DNA from: CAYZQE01 sp964480635
GTDB lineage: Bacteria; Pseudomonadota; Gammaproteobacteria; GCA-001735895
Direction: 5' to 3'
Length of the DNA: 12,247 bases
NCBI GenBank assembly: GCA_964480635.1
Contig: CAYZQE010000073.1
Location: 1 to 12,247 of the forward strand
Below are positions 1-6,266 of this stretch, one piece after another; the first letter of the stretch is position 1, and each line of letters starts with the position of its first letter. A program made the position numbers and the translations under genes. The notes beneath the pieces are model-generated. The model made no database searches and was not told where the DNA came from. It saw only the letters and a list, made by a program, of their open reading frames with translations.

Positions 1-305
1 ACTATATTAAAAAACACAATCAAAAAACAACCTCAGAAGCCTTCGGTTTATGGTCGAAAAACCCTATTGATCTTTTTGAAGGAGGCTTTCTGTTTTTGTC
101 TCCTTTTTCTCCACCATATGTATCTAGCCAGCGTTCTATTTACTTGACCATTACAAGCTGTTTTTAGCTGTAGCGTGGTGATCGTAGCCATTGTGATAAA
201 CGAAGTCGGCCATGCATGGCCGTCAGAGCTTGGCTTGGCGCTTGCTATTTTTTTGCAAGCGGCATGACGAGCGGTGGGGTGAGTATTTATTTCTTTAAGT
301 TTAGC
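1..305. other. Gene-poor left edge with palindromes
   Basis: I see no gene I can support here. There is a perfect 16-bp palindrome at 207-222 (CGGCCATGCATGGCCG) and a 7-bp perfect stem at 239-245/255-261 around a T-rich loop. A looser hairpin pairs 36-44 with 78-90. A 47-codon basic reading frame exists on the minus strand (191 down to 48, starting MATITTLQ), but it has no Shine-Dalgarno sequence and no recognisable family. The stretch lies downstream of the toxin-antitoxin pair and beside an integrase remnant, so it is probably degraded accessory DNA. Confidence 0.4.
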
Positions 306-596
306 CTATCTATTTTGCCAGTTTTGTTTGCCGTGATAAAGATGAAGTATCTCTATTTGCGTTGCATTAATACGGTATACGATGAGATAAGGTGTTCTTT
401 GTATGACCCATTCTCGCGTACCTTCTACTTTCCCCATTCGCCCTACTCTTGGTTGTTCATTCAGTGACTGCGCACCATTCCAGATGCGCTTCGCTATCAT
501 TTTTGCAGCTTGAGGGTTTTCCTGTTCAATATAACTTTGAGCTTCTATCAAGTCAGATATGGCGGGGCGTGTCCATTTAACGTCCAATATCAACAT
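306..596 (-). CDS. RelE/ParE-family toxin
   Basis: A 96-residue protein with the ParE/RelE plan: an N-terminal WTRPAISDL segment, an alpha-helical pair (about residues 12-45), then the beta-sheet hallmark RVGRMGKVEGTRE, followed by TPYLIVYRI and the C-terminal LHLYHGKQNW. ParE-like toxins poison gyrase and RelE-like ones cleave ribosome-bound mRNA. The family fold is clear, but the sequence alone does not decide which activity applies. I chose the ATG at 596 because it gives the usual family length and a start (MLILDVKWT) typical of ParE proteins; the frame stays open upstream to an ATG at 674, but that would add 26 residues without family similarity. The first 20 nt overlap the end of the antitoxin gene, which suggests translational coupling. 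Confidence 0.88.
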   Translation of the reverse strand: MLILDVKWTRPAISDLIEAQSYIEQENPQAAKMIAKRIWNGAQSLNEQPRVGRMGKVEGTREWVIQRTPYLIVYRINATQIEILHLYHGKQNWQNR

Positions 597-813
597 CCCA
601 ACGAGCAAAGGCGGCACGTAGCTCTTCTTGGCTTGCAAAGTCACCACAGTCTGCTGCTCGTATGCCGCCTTCAACGGCTCTGCAAAATCTCACTTTTTCT
701 AATACGTCGCTCCATGTGGCACTTTCGGGGAGTTCATCGGCTAGGTGATAGAGCATATCTTTTACGAGCGTTGCCATTGTCTTTATACCGTTTTGTTGAT
801 GTCTTTTAAGCAT
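577..813 (-). CDS. Antitoxin of the RelE/ParE module
   Basis: A 78-residue protein directly upstream of the toxin and overlapping it by 20 nt. The body (MATLVKDMLYHLADELPESA, then WSDVLEKVRFCRAVEGGIRAAD and SQEELRAAFARW) matches a small antitoxin type often paired with ParE toxins. Its signature is a W-x-D-V-hydrophobic segment, an R-x-A-[IV]-E-x-G-I helix and a C-terminal EEL/EEV-x-x-x-F helix. Its job would be to bind and neutralise the toxin and probably repress the pair. I chose the ATG at 813 because AGAAAGG lies 7 nt upstream; the ATG at 858 has no Shine-Dalgarno and lies inside the integrase remnant, and an ATG at 777 is also possible. The start lies 13 bases past the final stop of the remnant, so it may have moved with it. 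Confidence 0.75.
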   Translation of the reverse strand: MLKRHQQNGIKTMATLVKDMLYHLADELPESATWSDVLEKVRFCRAVEGGIRAADCGDFASQEELRAAFARWDVDIGR

Positions 814-826
814 ATCAGTACCTTTC

Positions 827-991
827 TTATTTTGCTGTTTTTTCTGCTTTCTCGTCATGTAATACGGACGATGGATGTGTCTGTCGATGCACGTCTTTTA
901 ATTTTTAATGACTGACCTTGGTATAGATTTGCGTACTGCTTAAATTACTGTGCCCTAGCATTTCTTGGATGTGTCTGATATCAGCACCATT
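827..991 (-). pseudogene. C-terminal remnant of a tyrosine recombinase (integrase)
   Basis: Read on the minus strand, this 55-codon frame gives NGADIRHIQEMLGHSNL, STQIYTKVSH, a TAA stop (905-907), then KLKDVHRQTHPSS and a lysine-rich tail ending in TAA at 827-829. This is the conserved end of XerC/XerD-like or phage/integron integrases: the LGH box and the catalytic Tyr in QIYTKV. In intact relatives the segment after the Tyr usually reads VS followed by x-x-LK-x-VH-x-x-x-HP, so the internal TAA looks like a nonsense mutation with the frame otherwise preserved. The first ~80% of the protein, including the Arg and HxxR residues, is missing. Similarity stops abruptly at about 991, inside a perfect inverted repeat. 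It cannot make an active recombinase. Confidence 0.8.
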
Positions 992-1008
992 ATAGGGTGC
1001 TGATATCA
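976..1008. repeat. Perfect 13-bp inverted repeat at the integrase break point
   Basis: TGATATCAGCACC at 976-988 and its exact reverse complement at 996-1008 are separated by 7 nt. One arm is the integrase coding sequence (codons for GADI). The other lies beyond the point where integrase similarity ends. It is not followed by a T-run, so it does not look like a terminator. It may be the scar of a rearrangement. Confidence 0.6.
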
Positions 1009-1120
1009 AAAGGATTGGCGCTGCTGTTTGAAGGGAAATTACCGGAGTTTTCACAGTCATTCTTCTGTTGCTATATTTTACGCTGAGTCATTATGTTTTT
1101 TAATGTATATTTAAAAATTA

Positions 1121-1148
1121 GACCTTGTTCCCATTTTTTAACAAGGTC
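1121..1148 (-). terminator. Rho-independent terminator after the MFS gene
   Basis: GACCTTGTT (1121-1129) pairs perfectly with AACAAGGTC (1140-1148). Read on the minus strand, the hairpin is followed by TAATTTTTAAA. It lies about 30 nt past the stop codon of the minus-strand transporter gene. The 10-nt loop is A/T-rich. Confidence 0.6.
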
Positions 1149-1180
1149 GGATTATGAACAACATTAGCCGTGTCACAGGT

Positions 1181-2332
1181 CTATATTTTTGCTGATTTCG
1201 TTACTTGAAGCATGATGCTGCGATATAACAAAGCACCAAACATCGCAATCACACCTGCCACCACAAACATGGTGGTGGGCGAGACATAATCCCACAAATA
1301 TCCACTGTATAAGCTACCCAATGCCCCACCCGCCCCAAAGCTTACACTGGCGTATAAGGCTTGCCCTCGGCCTTTGTGGTTTGGAAAATATTCATCTATT
1401 AAGTGAATTGCCGACGCATGAAACAAGCCAAAACTGGCGGCGTGCATGCATTGGGCGATAACAATCACGATAATGTCATCGCTAAAAAACGCGATTAAAA
1501 ACCAACGTATTGAGGTAATAAACAATGCTAAAAACATAAAAAATACGGCATCACCGCGTTTAAATAGGCGATGAATGAATAGAAACAAGATCACTTCGGC
1601 TAAAACACCTAATGACCAAAAGCCACTAATGATCGCTACGCTATAGCCTTGTTCTCTCATAAACAGAGTGAAAAATGTATAGTAAGGGCCGTGGCTAAGT
1701 TGCATTAAAAAACACGCCAACAACAAGGCAATAACCGCTGGTTTTTTAATGATTGGCCAAATAGAGCCACCATCAATATGTTTTTGTAGCGGTGCTTTAA
1801 CGCTCAGGCTACTGAGCATAATCAGCACCATCATTATAAAAATAGCTAAGGGTAATATTTGCGTTGATAGAACATCAAGCAACCATGCCATTAAAAAAAC
1901 AGCAACAATAAAACCTAATGAACCCCATAATCTCACTTGGCTATAACGGTGCTTTTCATCACCCAAGTTAATCATGGTGACGACTTCAAACTGAGGTAAG
2001 GCTGCATTCCAAAAGAAGCTAAACAGCACCATAAACAGCATAATCGTCCAATAGCTGTCGGCCCAAACGAGTGGTAAAAATAAGATACAAGCTATGATGG
2101 ATGTGACTTGTACGATGCGGACGTGCTGCCCTGTTTTATCGGCTATCCACCCCCAAATATAGGGTGCAAATATTTTTGTGACGCCTAGTGATGCAACGAG
2201 CTCTCCAATTTCTAATGCACTAAAAGATAGGTCTTTAAGGTACACACTCCAATAAGGGACAAGCGCACCTAGACTGGTAAAATAGAGGAAATAAAATAAT
2301 GAGTAGCGCCAATGGCGTAGGTTAAATGACAT
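1181..2332 (-). CDS. HcaT-like MFS transporter
   Basis: A 383-residue, very hydrophobic protein with the length and 12-helix plan of the 3-phenylpropionate/H+ symporter subfamily of the major facilitator superfamily (E. coli HcaT is similar in size). The N-terminus RYSLFYFLYFTSLGALVPYW with a following YLKDLSFSALEIG is typical of this subfamily. GWIADKTGQHVR (about residues 61-72) matches the conserved MFS loop between helices 2 and 3. SQVRLWGSLGFIVAV marks helix 5. It sits in the inner membrane and probably imports or exports a small organic solute by proton coupling; the substrate cannot be inferred, and many HcaT-like proteins lie far from any phenylpropionate pathway. It lies 88 nt downstream of aroC on the same strand and may be co-transcribed. 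No clear Shine-Dalgarno precedes the ATG. Confidence 0.88.
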   Translation of the reverse strand: MSFNLRHWRYSLFYFLYFTSLGALVPYWSVYLKDLSFSALEIGELVASLGVTKIFAPYIWGWIADKTGQHVRIVQVTSIIACILFLPLVWADSYWTIMLFMVLFSFFWNAALPQFEVVTMINLGDEKHRYSQVRLWGSLGFIVAVFLMAWLLDVLSTQILPLAIFIMMVLIMLSSLSVKAPLQKHIDGGSIWPIIKKPAVIALLLACFLMQLSHGPYYTFFTLFMREQGYSVAIISGFWSLGVLAEVILFLFIHRLFKRGDAVFFMFLALFITSIRWFLIAFFSDDIIVIVIAQCMHAASFGLFHASAIHLIDEYFPNHKGRGQALYASVSFGAGGALGSLYSGYLWDYVSPTTMFVVAGVIAMFGALLYRSIMLQVTKSAKI

Positions 2333-2365
2333 AGTTAGAATAATGGCACAATGAGACTCTTAGCC

Positions 2366-2386
2366 CCCTCTCTTGCTAGGAAAGGG
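2366..2386. repeat. Small hairpin in the aroC-MFS spacer
   Basis: In minus-strand RNA, CCCTTTC can pair with GAGAGGG (one G-U) across the 7-nt loop CTAGCAA. It has no T-run in that direction, so it is more likely a leader hairpin or a worn intergenic palindrome than a terminator. Nothing else is visible in this 88-nt spacer. Confidence 0.3.
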
Positions 2387-2420
2387 ATATTTTTAGTCAT
2401 AGAGGTAGGTTTACTTTTCT

Positions 2421-3527
2421 CTAAAAAGAGCTTTTACCAGCAGGCACAACAGGTGTTCCAGATGCCACATTCATATTTTGCGCTCTATGTCTTAGCATGT
2501 GATCCATCAGTACAATGGCTAACATGGCTTCGGCTATAGGGGTGGCTCGAATACCCACACATGGGTCGTGTCGGCCTTTGGTTATCACCTCTACCGTGTC
2601 ACCGTTAATATCCATGCTTTCACCCGGCAAACGTAAGCTGGAGGTTGGTTTCATGGCAATATGCGCAATGATGTCTTGCCCCGATGAAATACCACCTAGC
2701 ACACCACCGGCATGGTTCGATTGAAAGCCTTGTTTGGTAAATTCATCACGATGCTCTGTGCCCTTTTGGGTAACACAATCAAAGCCTGCACCAATCTCAA
2801 TACCTTTAACCGCATTAATACTCATTAAAGCATGCGCTATATCGGCATCTAAGCGGTCAAAAATTGGCTCACCTAAGCCTACTGGCATACCTGTTGCGAC
2901 AACCGTTACTTTAGCGCCTATTGAATCACCTTCTTTACGCAAGGCATCCATATAGTTTTCGAGCGCTTCAACTTTAGAGGCATCGGGGAAAAAGAAAGGG
3001 TTATCGTTAATCACAGACCAATCGTGAGTCTCTGGTTTTATGGGGCCTAGTTGAGATAAAAAACCTCTAATTTCAATGCCGTATTGTTCTTTTAAATATT
3101 TTTTAGCAATGCCCCCAGCAGCCACACGCATCGCTGTTTCACGAGCTGATGAACGACCACCACCACGATAGTCTCGCTCGCCGTATTTTTGCCAATAGGT
3201 ATAATCAGCATGCCCTGGGCGAAACTGATTCTTGATGTTGCCGTAATCTTTTGAGCGCTGGTCTTTATTGTTTATTAACAAAGAAATGGGCGTTCCTGTT
3301 GTTTTACCTTCAAACACGCCCGATAAGATAGTCACTTCGTCATCTTCACGGCGTTGCGTGGTATGCCTTGTTTTCCCTGGTTTTCTACGATCTAGATCAT
3401 CTTGTAAATCGGCTTCGCTTAATGCCATGCCAGGGGGGCAGCCATCAACAATACAACCTATAGCAGGGCCATGGCTCTCGCCAAATGATGTAACTGTAAA
3501 AATCTTACCAAAACTATTACCGGACAT
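2421..3527 (-). CDS. aroC: Chorismate synthase
   Basis: Catalyses the last step of the shikimate pathway, the FMN-dependent anti-1,4-elimination of phosphate from 5-enolpyruvylshikimate-3-phosphate to give chorismate, in the cytoplasm. At 368 residues it is close to the family length (about 360). All three signatures are visible: GESHGPAIGCIVDGCPPG (residues 16-33) with the catalytic His, FRPGHADYTYWQKYG followed by YRGGGRSSARETAMRVAAG (about 102-138), and the C-terminal GIRATPIAEAMLAIVLMDH. The conserved RRKPGK and TTGTPI segments are also present. The ATG at 3527 is preceded by GAGG 5 nt upstream. A good promoter lies 45-75 nt upstream, so it is the first gene of its transcript, with the MFS gene downstream. 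Nothing suggests loss of function. Confidence 0.97.
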   Translation of the reverse strand: MSGNSFGKIFTVTSFGESHGPAIGCIVDGCPPGMALSEADLQDDLDRRKPGKTRHTTQRREDDEVTILSGVFEGKTTGTPISLLINNKDQRSKDYGNIKNQFRPGHADYTYWQKYGERDYRGGGRSSARETAMRVAAGGIAKKYLKEQYGIEIRGFLSQLGPIKPETHDWSVINDNPFFFPDASKVEALENYMDALRKEGDSIGAKVTVVATGMPVGLGEPIFDRLDADIAHALMSINAVKGIEIGAGFDCVTQKGTEHRDEFTKQGFQSNHAGGVLGGISSGQDIIAHIAMKPTSSLRLPGESMDINGDTVEVITKGRHDPCVGIRATPIAEAMLAIVLMDHMLRHRAQNMNVASGTPVVPAGKSSF

Positions 3528-3571
3528 ATCTTCCTCAGATCACTGATTAACTTGTAAAAAACGAATTAAGC

Positions 3572-3601
3572 ATTATAAAACAATCAATACTATTTAGTCA
3601 C
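3572..3601 (-). promoter_or_regulatory. Putative sigma-70 promoter of aroC
   Basis: On the minus strand, GTGACT (3596-3601) and a perfect TATAAT (3572-3577) are spaced by 18 nt, about 45 nt before the aroC start. The short palindrome ACTCA-G-TGAGT at 3603-3613 lies just upstream of the -35 box; whether it is an operator is unknown. Confidence 0.5.
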
Positions 3602-3660
3602 TACTCAGTGAGTGGTTTCAACAACAATCATTTTTATAGACTTAATTTAAGGTTCCTTAA

Positions 3661-3815
3661 GGAATCTCTGATTAAGTCGATTAGAATTAAGCGCAGAAAA
3701 AAGTGTCGCTATTTTCTTTGAAGTGAGCAGTAATAGCGAGTTATTGCTGCGATCTTCGGAGAAAATATCGACGCTTTTAGCAAGCTTAAAATAATTGGAC
3801 TTGATCAGAGGCTCC
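3661..3815. mobile_element. 155-bp foldback element (MITE-like) flanked by TTAA
   Basis: The left end GGAATCTCTGATTAAGTC (3661-3678) and the reverse complement of the right end, GGAGCCTCTGATCAAGTC (3815-3798), agree at 15 of 18 positions. TTAA stands immediately outside both ends (3657-3660 and 3816-3819), as a target duplication would. The inverted symmetry continues inward: TTAAGC at 3687-3692 against 3784-3789, then GTGTCGCTATTTTC near 3703 against its partner near 3760-3777, and GCAGTAAT against ATTGCTGC at the centre. The whole element can fold into one long imperfect hairpin. It encodes no transposase. TTAA fits the YTAR target pattern of IS5-group elements, so a MITE mobilised by such an IS is my inference. 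It sits between the aroC promoter and the aspartic protease gene. Confidence 0.75.
3808..3811 (+). promoter_or_regulatory. Ribosome binding site of the protease gene, inside the element
   Basis: AGAGG ends at 3811, 7 nt before the ATG at 3819, and lies within the right terminal inverted repeat of the foldback element. Just left of the insertion, AAGG (3649-3652) would have stood at the same distance from the ATG in the unoccupied site, so the insertion appears to have swapped one binding site for another. Confidence 0.55.
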
Positions 3816-3818
3816 TTA

Positions 3819-4325
3819 ATGGCATCAGACACAAAACAACTAGGCGTTATTTTCACATGGCTTGGCTGGCTTATTGGCTTAGCTCTGTTAGTCATGGTAT
3901 TTAGCAAAATACTGGATGCTCAAGACGAACCCATTAGTTCTATAAACAATGGTGCTAATCCTTATGTGCAAATCATTTTACAACGTAATCGAAATGGGCA
4001 CTATATTTTTAATGGTTACGTCAATAACAAAAAAGTTAAGTTTTTAGTCGACACGGGCGCAACAGTGACTAGCTTTCCCTATGACTTAGGAAAATCACTG
4101 GGCTTACAGCAAGGTCGCTCTTATAAAGTACACACTGCCAATGGCACAACGACGGCTTATGCAACCAAGCTTAAAACACTTGATTTAGGTGATATCAAAC
4201 TCAACAACGTGGGTGCGAGTTTAGTCACCGGAATGACAGGCAATGAAGCCTTGCTGGGCATGAACGTTTTAAAGCACTTCGAATTAATACAACGCGATGG
4301 CAAACTCATCATTCGTCAATATTAA
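3819..4325 (+). CDS. Membrane-anchored retropepsin-like aspartic protease (clan AA)
   Basis: A 168-residue protein with one N-terminal membrane segment (about residues 9-32, GVIFTWLGWLIGLALLVMVF) and a periplasm-facing single-lobe aspartic protease domain of the TIGR02281 type. The catalytic motif FLVDTGAT has Asp78. The flap-side SYKVHTANGTTTAYATKL and the closing ALLGMNVLKHFEL are in the usual order. Such domains act as homodimers, each giving one Asp; bacterial examples have few known substrates. I prefer the ATG at 3819, which has a Shine-Dalgarno 7 nt upstream, over the TTG at 3795 inside the inserted element. It stands alone and ends 4 nt from the convergent selO gene. The start codon overlaps the right-hand TTAA of the foldback element, so its expression is probably affected by the insertion. 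Confidence 0.87.
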   Translation: MASDTKQLGVIFTWLGWLIGLALLVMVFSKILDAQDEPISSINNGANPYVQIILQRNRNGHYIFNGYVNNKKVKFLVDTGATVTSFPYDLGKSLGLQQGRSYKVHTANGTTTAYATKLKTLDLGDIKLNNVGASLVTGMTGNEALLGMNVLKHFELIQRDGKLIIRQY

Positions 4326-4329
4326 CGCA

Positions 4330-5811
4330 TTAAGACGAACAACTCACCGATAATGTTTTACTCCAATCAGGTGGTTCGGCAGCATATTGTTCATGTTCTG
4401 GTTGTTCATCATACGGCCTAGCTAATACGGTCATGACACGATTTAGCTCCGAAAAATCGCGTTCATCTTCTGCTTTTCTAATCACTTGTTCTGCCAAATA
4501 GTTTCTTAACACAAATTTAGGGTTAGCTAATTTCATTTTTTGGCTTCTAAGGTCGGCATCCAAAGCATCGTTTTGGATACGCTGTTGAAACTCATCAAAC
4601 CACTCGTTAAAGCGTTTATCTTGCGCAAACAGGCTTTTAACCTTTAATTGATTCTCTGAGTTATTGTTTTGTGAAATAGCTCTAAAGAACAGTGTAAAAT
4701 CAACTCGATCACGTTGCATTAACTGGAACATACGCTCAATCAACACGCTATCTGTGTCTTCAATGGCGACAAAGCCCAATTTATCTTGCATTATTTCAGC
4801 GTAATACTGCTCATATAAAGGCTGATACAGCTTAATCTCGGCCTTGGCAATCTCTACTGCTTTATCAACATCGTCATCCAAAATGGGTAAAAATGTTTGT
4901 GCTAAACAGCTAATATTAAACAAACCGACTTCGGGTTGCTTGTTATAGCTATAGCGCCCTTCGTGATCTGAATGATTACAAATAAAATCGGCGTCATATT
5001 CATCCATAAAACCATAGGGGCCATAGTCTAGGGTTAAACCCAAAATAGACATATTATCGGTATTCATTACGCCGTGCATAAAACCAACACCTTGCCATTG
5101 TGCAATCATTTTTGCTGTCGTTTTAATCGCTTGCTGCAACACATGTAAATAACCTTGAGCATCTTTTTCTACGCTTGGGTAATGATGCTCAATCACATAG
5201 TTAGCTATATCTTTTAAATAACTAAAATTTTGTGTGTAATAAGCATATTCAAAATGGCCAAAACGAACATGAGTTGGGGCAACTCGTAAAACAGTAGCAC
5301 CCGTTTCTATTTTTTCACGATACACCTGTTCCGAGCTAGCCGTCATACATAAGGCGCGAGTTGTCGCGATGCCTAATTGATGCATCGCTTCACTGCACAC
5401 ATATTCTCTTATCGTTGAGCGTAACACTGCCTTGCCATCAGCATTTCGAGAATATAATGTTTGCCCAGCCCCTTTAAGGTGTAAATCAAATTTTCCATTA
5501 TGCTCTGTTTTCACTTCAGCTAACAAAATTGCTCGACCATCACCTAAGCGCCCTGCAAAATGCCCAAATTGGTGTCCCGAATAGCACATAGCGACTGATT
5601 GATACTCTAATTTTGAAGATAAACCTGTCACTAAGTCAGCAATGTCATCTCTTTTAAACTCGTTAATATCTATTTCTAATAAATCGGCAACGAGTTTATT
5701 AACATGAACAACAATGTTATTTTGTAAAGCTTCTGGCTTATGCTTGCTGAATAACTCCTGCGGTAATTGAGAGTAATAATTTTTTAAATTTAACTGTTCA
5801 AATGTTTTCAT
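4330..5811 (-). CDS. selO: Protein adenylyltransferase SelO (YdiU/UPF0061)
   Basis: A pseudokinase-fold enzyme that binds ATP in flipped orientation and transfers AMP to Ser/Thr/Tyr of target proteins; in E. coli it is linked to redox defence. This protein (493 residues from this start; family about 480-490) has the N-terminal GHQFGHFAGRLGDGRAILLA, the DLHLKGAGQTLYSRNADGKA and RSTIREYVCSEAMHQLGI blocks, RVAPTHVRFGHFE, and the metal and catalytic segment HGVMNTDNMSILGLTLDYGP (residues 246-265, with Asp252 and Asp262). The tail ends PPDWSKTLSVSCSS; the Cys is where animal SelO carries selenocysteine. I chose the ATG at 5811 because MKTFEQLNLKNYYSQLP matches family N-termini; ATGs at 5829 and 5856 are in frame, and none of the three has a clear Shine-Dalgarno. 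It is divergent from the bufferin operon. Confidence 0.93.
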   Translation of the reverse strand: MKTFEQLNLKNYYSQLPQELFSKHKPEALQNNIVVHVNKLVADLLEIDINEFKRDDIADLVTGLSSKLEYQSVAMCYSGHQFGHFAGRLGDGRAILLAEVKTEHNGKFDLHLKGAGQTLYSRNADGKAVLRSTIREYVCSEAMHQLGIATTRALCMTASSEQVYREKIETGATVLRVAPTHVRFGHFEYAYYTQNFSYLKDIANYVIEHHYPSVEKDAQGYLHVLQQAIKTTAKMIAQWQGVGFMHGVMNTDNMSILGLTLDYGPYGFMDEYDADFICNHSDHEGRYSYNKQPEVGLFNISCLAQTFLPILDDDVDKAVEIAKAEIKLYQPLYEQYYAEIMQDKLGFVAIEDTDSVLIERMFQLMQRDRVDFTLFFRAISQNNNSENQLKVKSLFAQDKRFNEWFDEFQQRIQNDALDADLRSQKMKLANPKFVLRNYLAEQVIRKAEDERDFSELNRVMTVLARPYDEQPEHEQYAAEPPDWSKTLSVSCSS

Positions 5812-5860
5812 ATAATTTATTTTACACATTTTTTGCACAATATATGAACTATTCATGATA

Positions 5861-5908
5861 AGGCTATACTAAGCCTGCGTAAGTTAAATTTATTGAGTAT
5901 CAATACTC
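5861..5908. promoter_or_regulatory. Palindromes in the selO-bufA divergent promoter region
   Basis: Two symmetric sites lie upstream of the bufferin operon: AGGCT-N6-AGCCT (5861-5876), which contains TATACT (5865-5870, a possible -10 box preceded by GC), and GAGTAT-CA-ATACTC (5895-5908). No good -35 box accompanies TATACT. Either could bind a metal or stress regulator, but neither matches a consensus I know, such as CueR. Confidence 0.25.
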
Positions 5909-5939
5909 TCTCTTAAAAAACAATCTGAGGAAAATGATT

Positions 5940-6194
5940 ATGATTACTGCAAAAAAAGTTTCTGGTGTTACTCTAGCTGCGGCTGCAGCTGCAATGTTTT
6001 CAATGGCGCCTATGATCGCTAGCGCTGATGGCCATAAAGCCGGAAAATGCCACGGTGGCAACAGCTGTAAAGGCACATCTGCTTGCGCAACGGCTACGAC
6101 TAGCTGTGCTGGTGCAAACTCTTGTAAAGGCCAAGGCTGGGTCAAGATGACTAAAGCGGCATGTGATGAGAAAGGCGGTAAGTTCGACGGTTAA
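5940..6194 (+). CDS. bufA2: BufA2-like bufferin precursor (Cys-rich exported peptide)
   Basis: An 84-residue precursor of a bufferin-type ribosomally made, modified peptide. The N-terminus is an Ala-rich Sec signal peptide (about residues 1-29, cleavage after ASA). The mature part has six Cys (37, 43, 49, 56, 62, 75) and a repeated G-x-NSCKG motif (39-45 and 58-64), ending with ACDEKGGKFDG. In studied bufferins the DUF692 enzyme converts core Cys residues to thiooxazoles and the exported product sequesters copper. Assignment to the BufA2 rather than the BufA1 (DUF2282) group rests on the NSCKGQGW motif and is from memory. ATG 5940 has GAGG 9 nt upstream; an ATG at 5934 is only 3 nt from it, so the later start is preferred. 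A terminator directly downstream separates it from bufB. Confidence 0.85.
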   Translation: MITAKKVSGVTLAAAAAAMFSMAPMIASADGHKAGKCHGGNSCKGTSACATATTSCAGANSCKGQGWVKMTKAACDEKGGKFDG

Positions 6195-6217
6195 TAGCCC
6201 TCGTTTTCCCTAAAAAG

Positions 6218-6240
6218 CGCATCCTTCGGGGTGCGTTTTT
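6218..6240 (+). terminator. Intra-operon terminator between bufA and bufB
   Basis: CGCATCC (6218-6224), the stable tetraloop TTCG, GGGTGCG (6229-6235) and TTTTT follow the bufA stop by about 24 nt. An A-run before the stem can pair with the T-tract. Because bufB and bufC follow only 27 nt later without an obvious promoter, this is probably a partial terminator that keeps enzyme transcripts below precursor transcripts. Confidence 0.8.
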
Positions 6241-6266
6241 GTTTCTGATGCTTTATTATTAACCTT

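Noticed and set aside
48..191. Minus-strand 47-codon basic frame (MATITTLQ...)
   Set aside because: No Shine-Dalgarno, no recognisable family, and it lies in apparently decayed DNA; not enough to call a gene.
216..467. Plus-strand open frame of 83 codons at the left edge
   Set aside because: It runs antisense through the 3' half of the toxin gene, has no family likeness and no Shine-Dalgarno.
510..809. Plus-strand open frame opposite the toxin-antitoxin pair
   Set aside because: Antisense to two recognisable genes; its composition is what the complement of those genes gives.
2515..3546. Plus-strand open frames opposite aroC
   Set aside because: All are antisense to an intact, conserved chorismate synthase gene and have no family likeness.
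3647..3907. Minus-strand open frame across the foldback element and the protease start
   Set aside because: It spans a non-coding inverted-repeat element and the antisense of a real gene; no family likeness.
5900..6145. Minus-strand frame opposite the bufferin precursor
   Set aside because: Ala/Pro-rich antisense artefact of the Ala/Cys-rich precursor gene.
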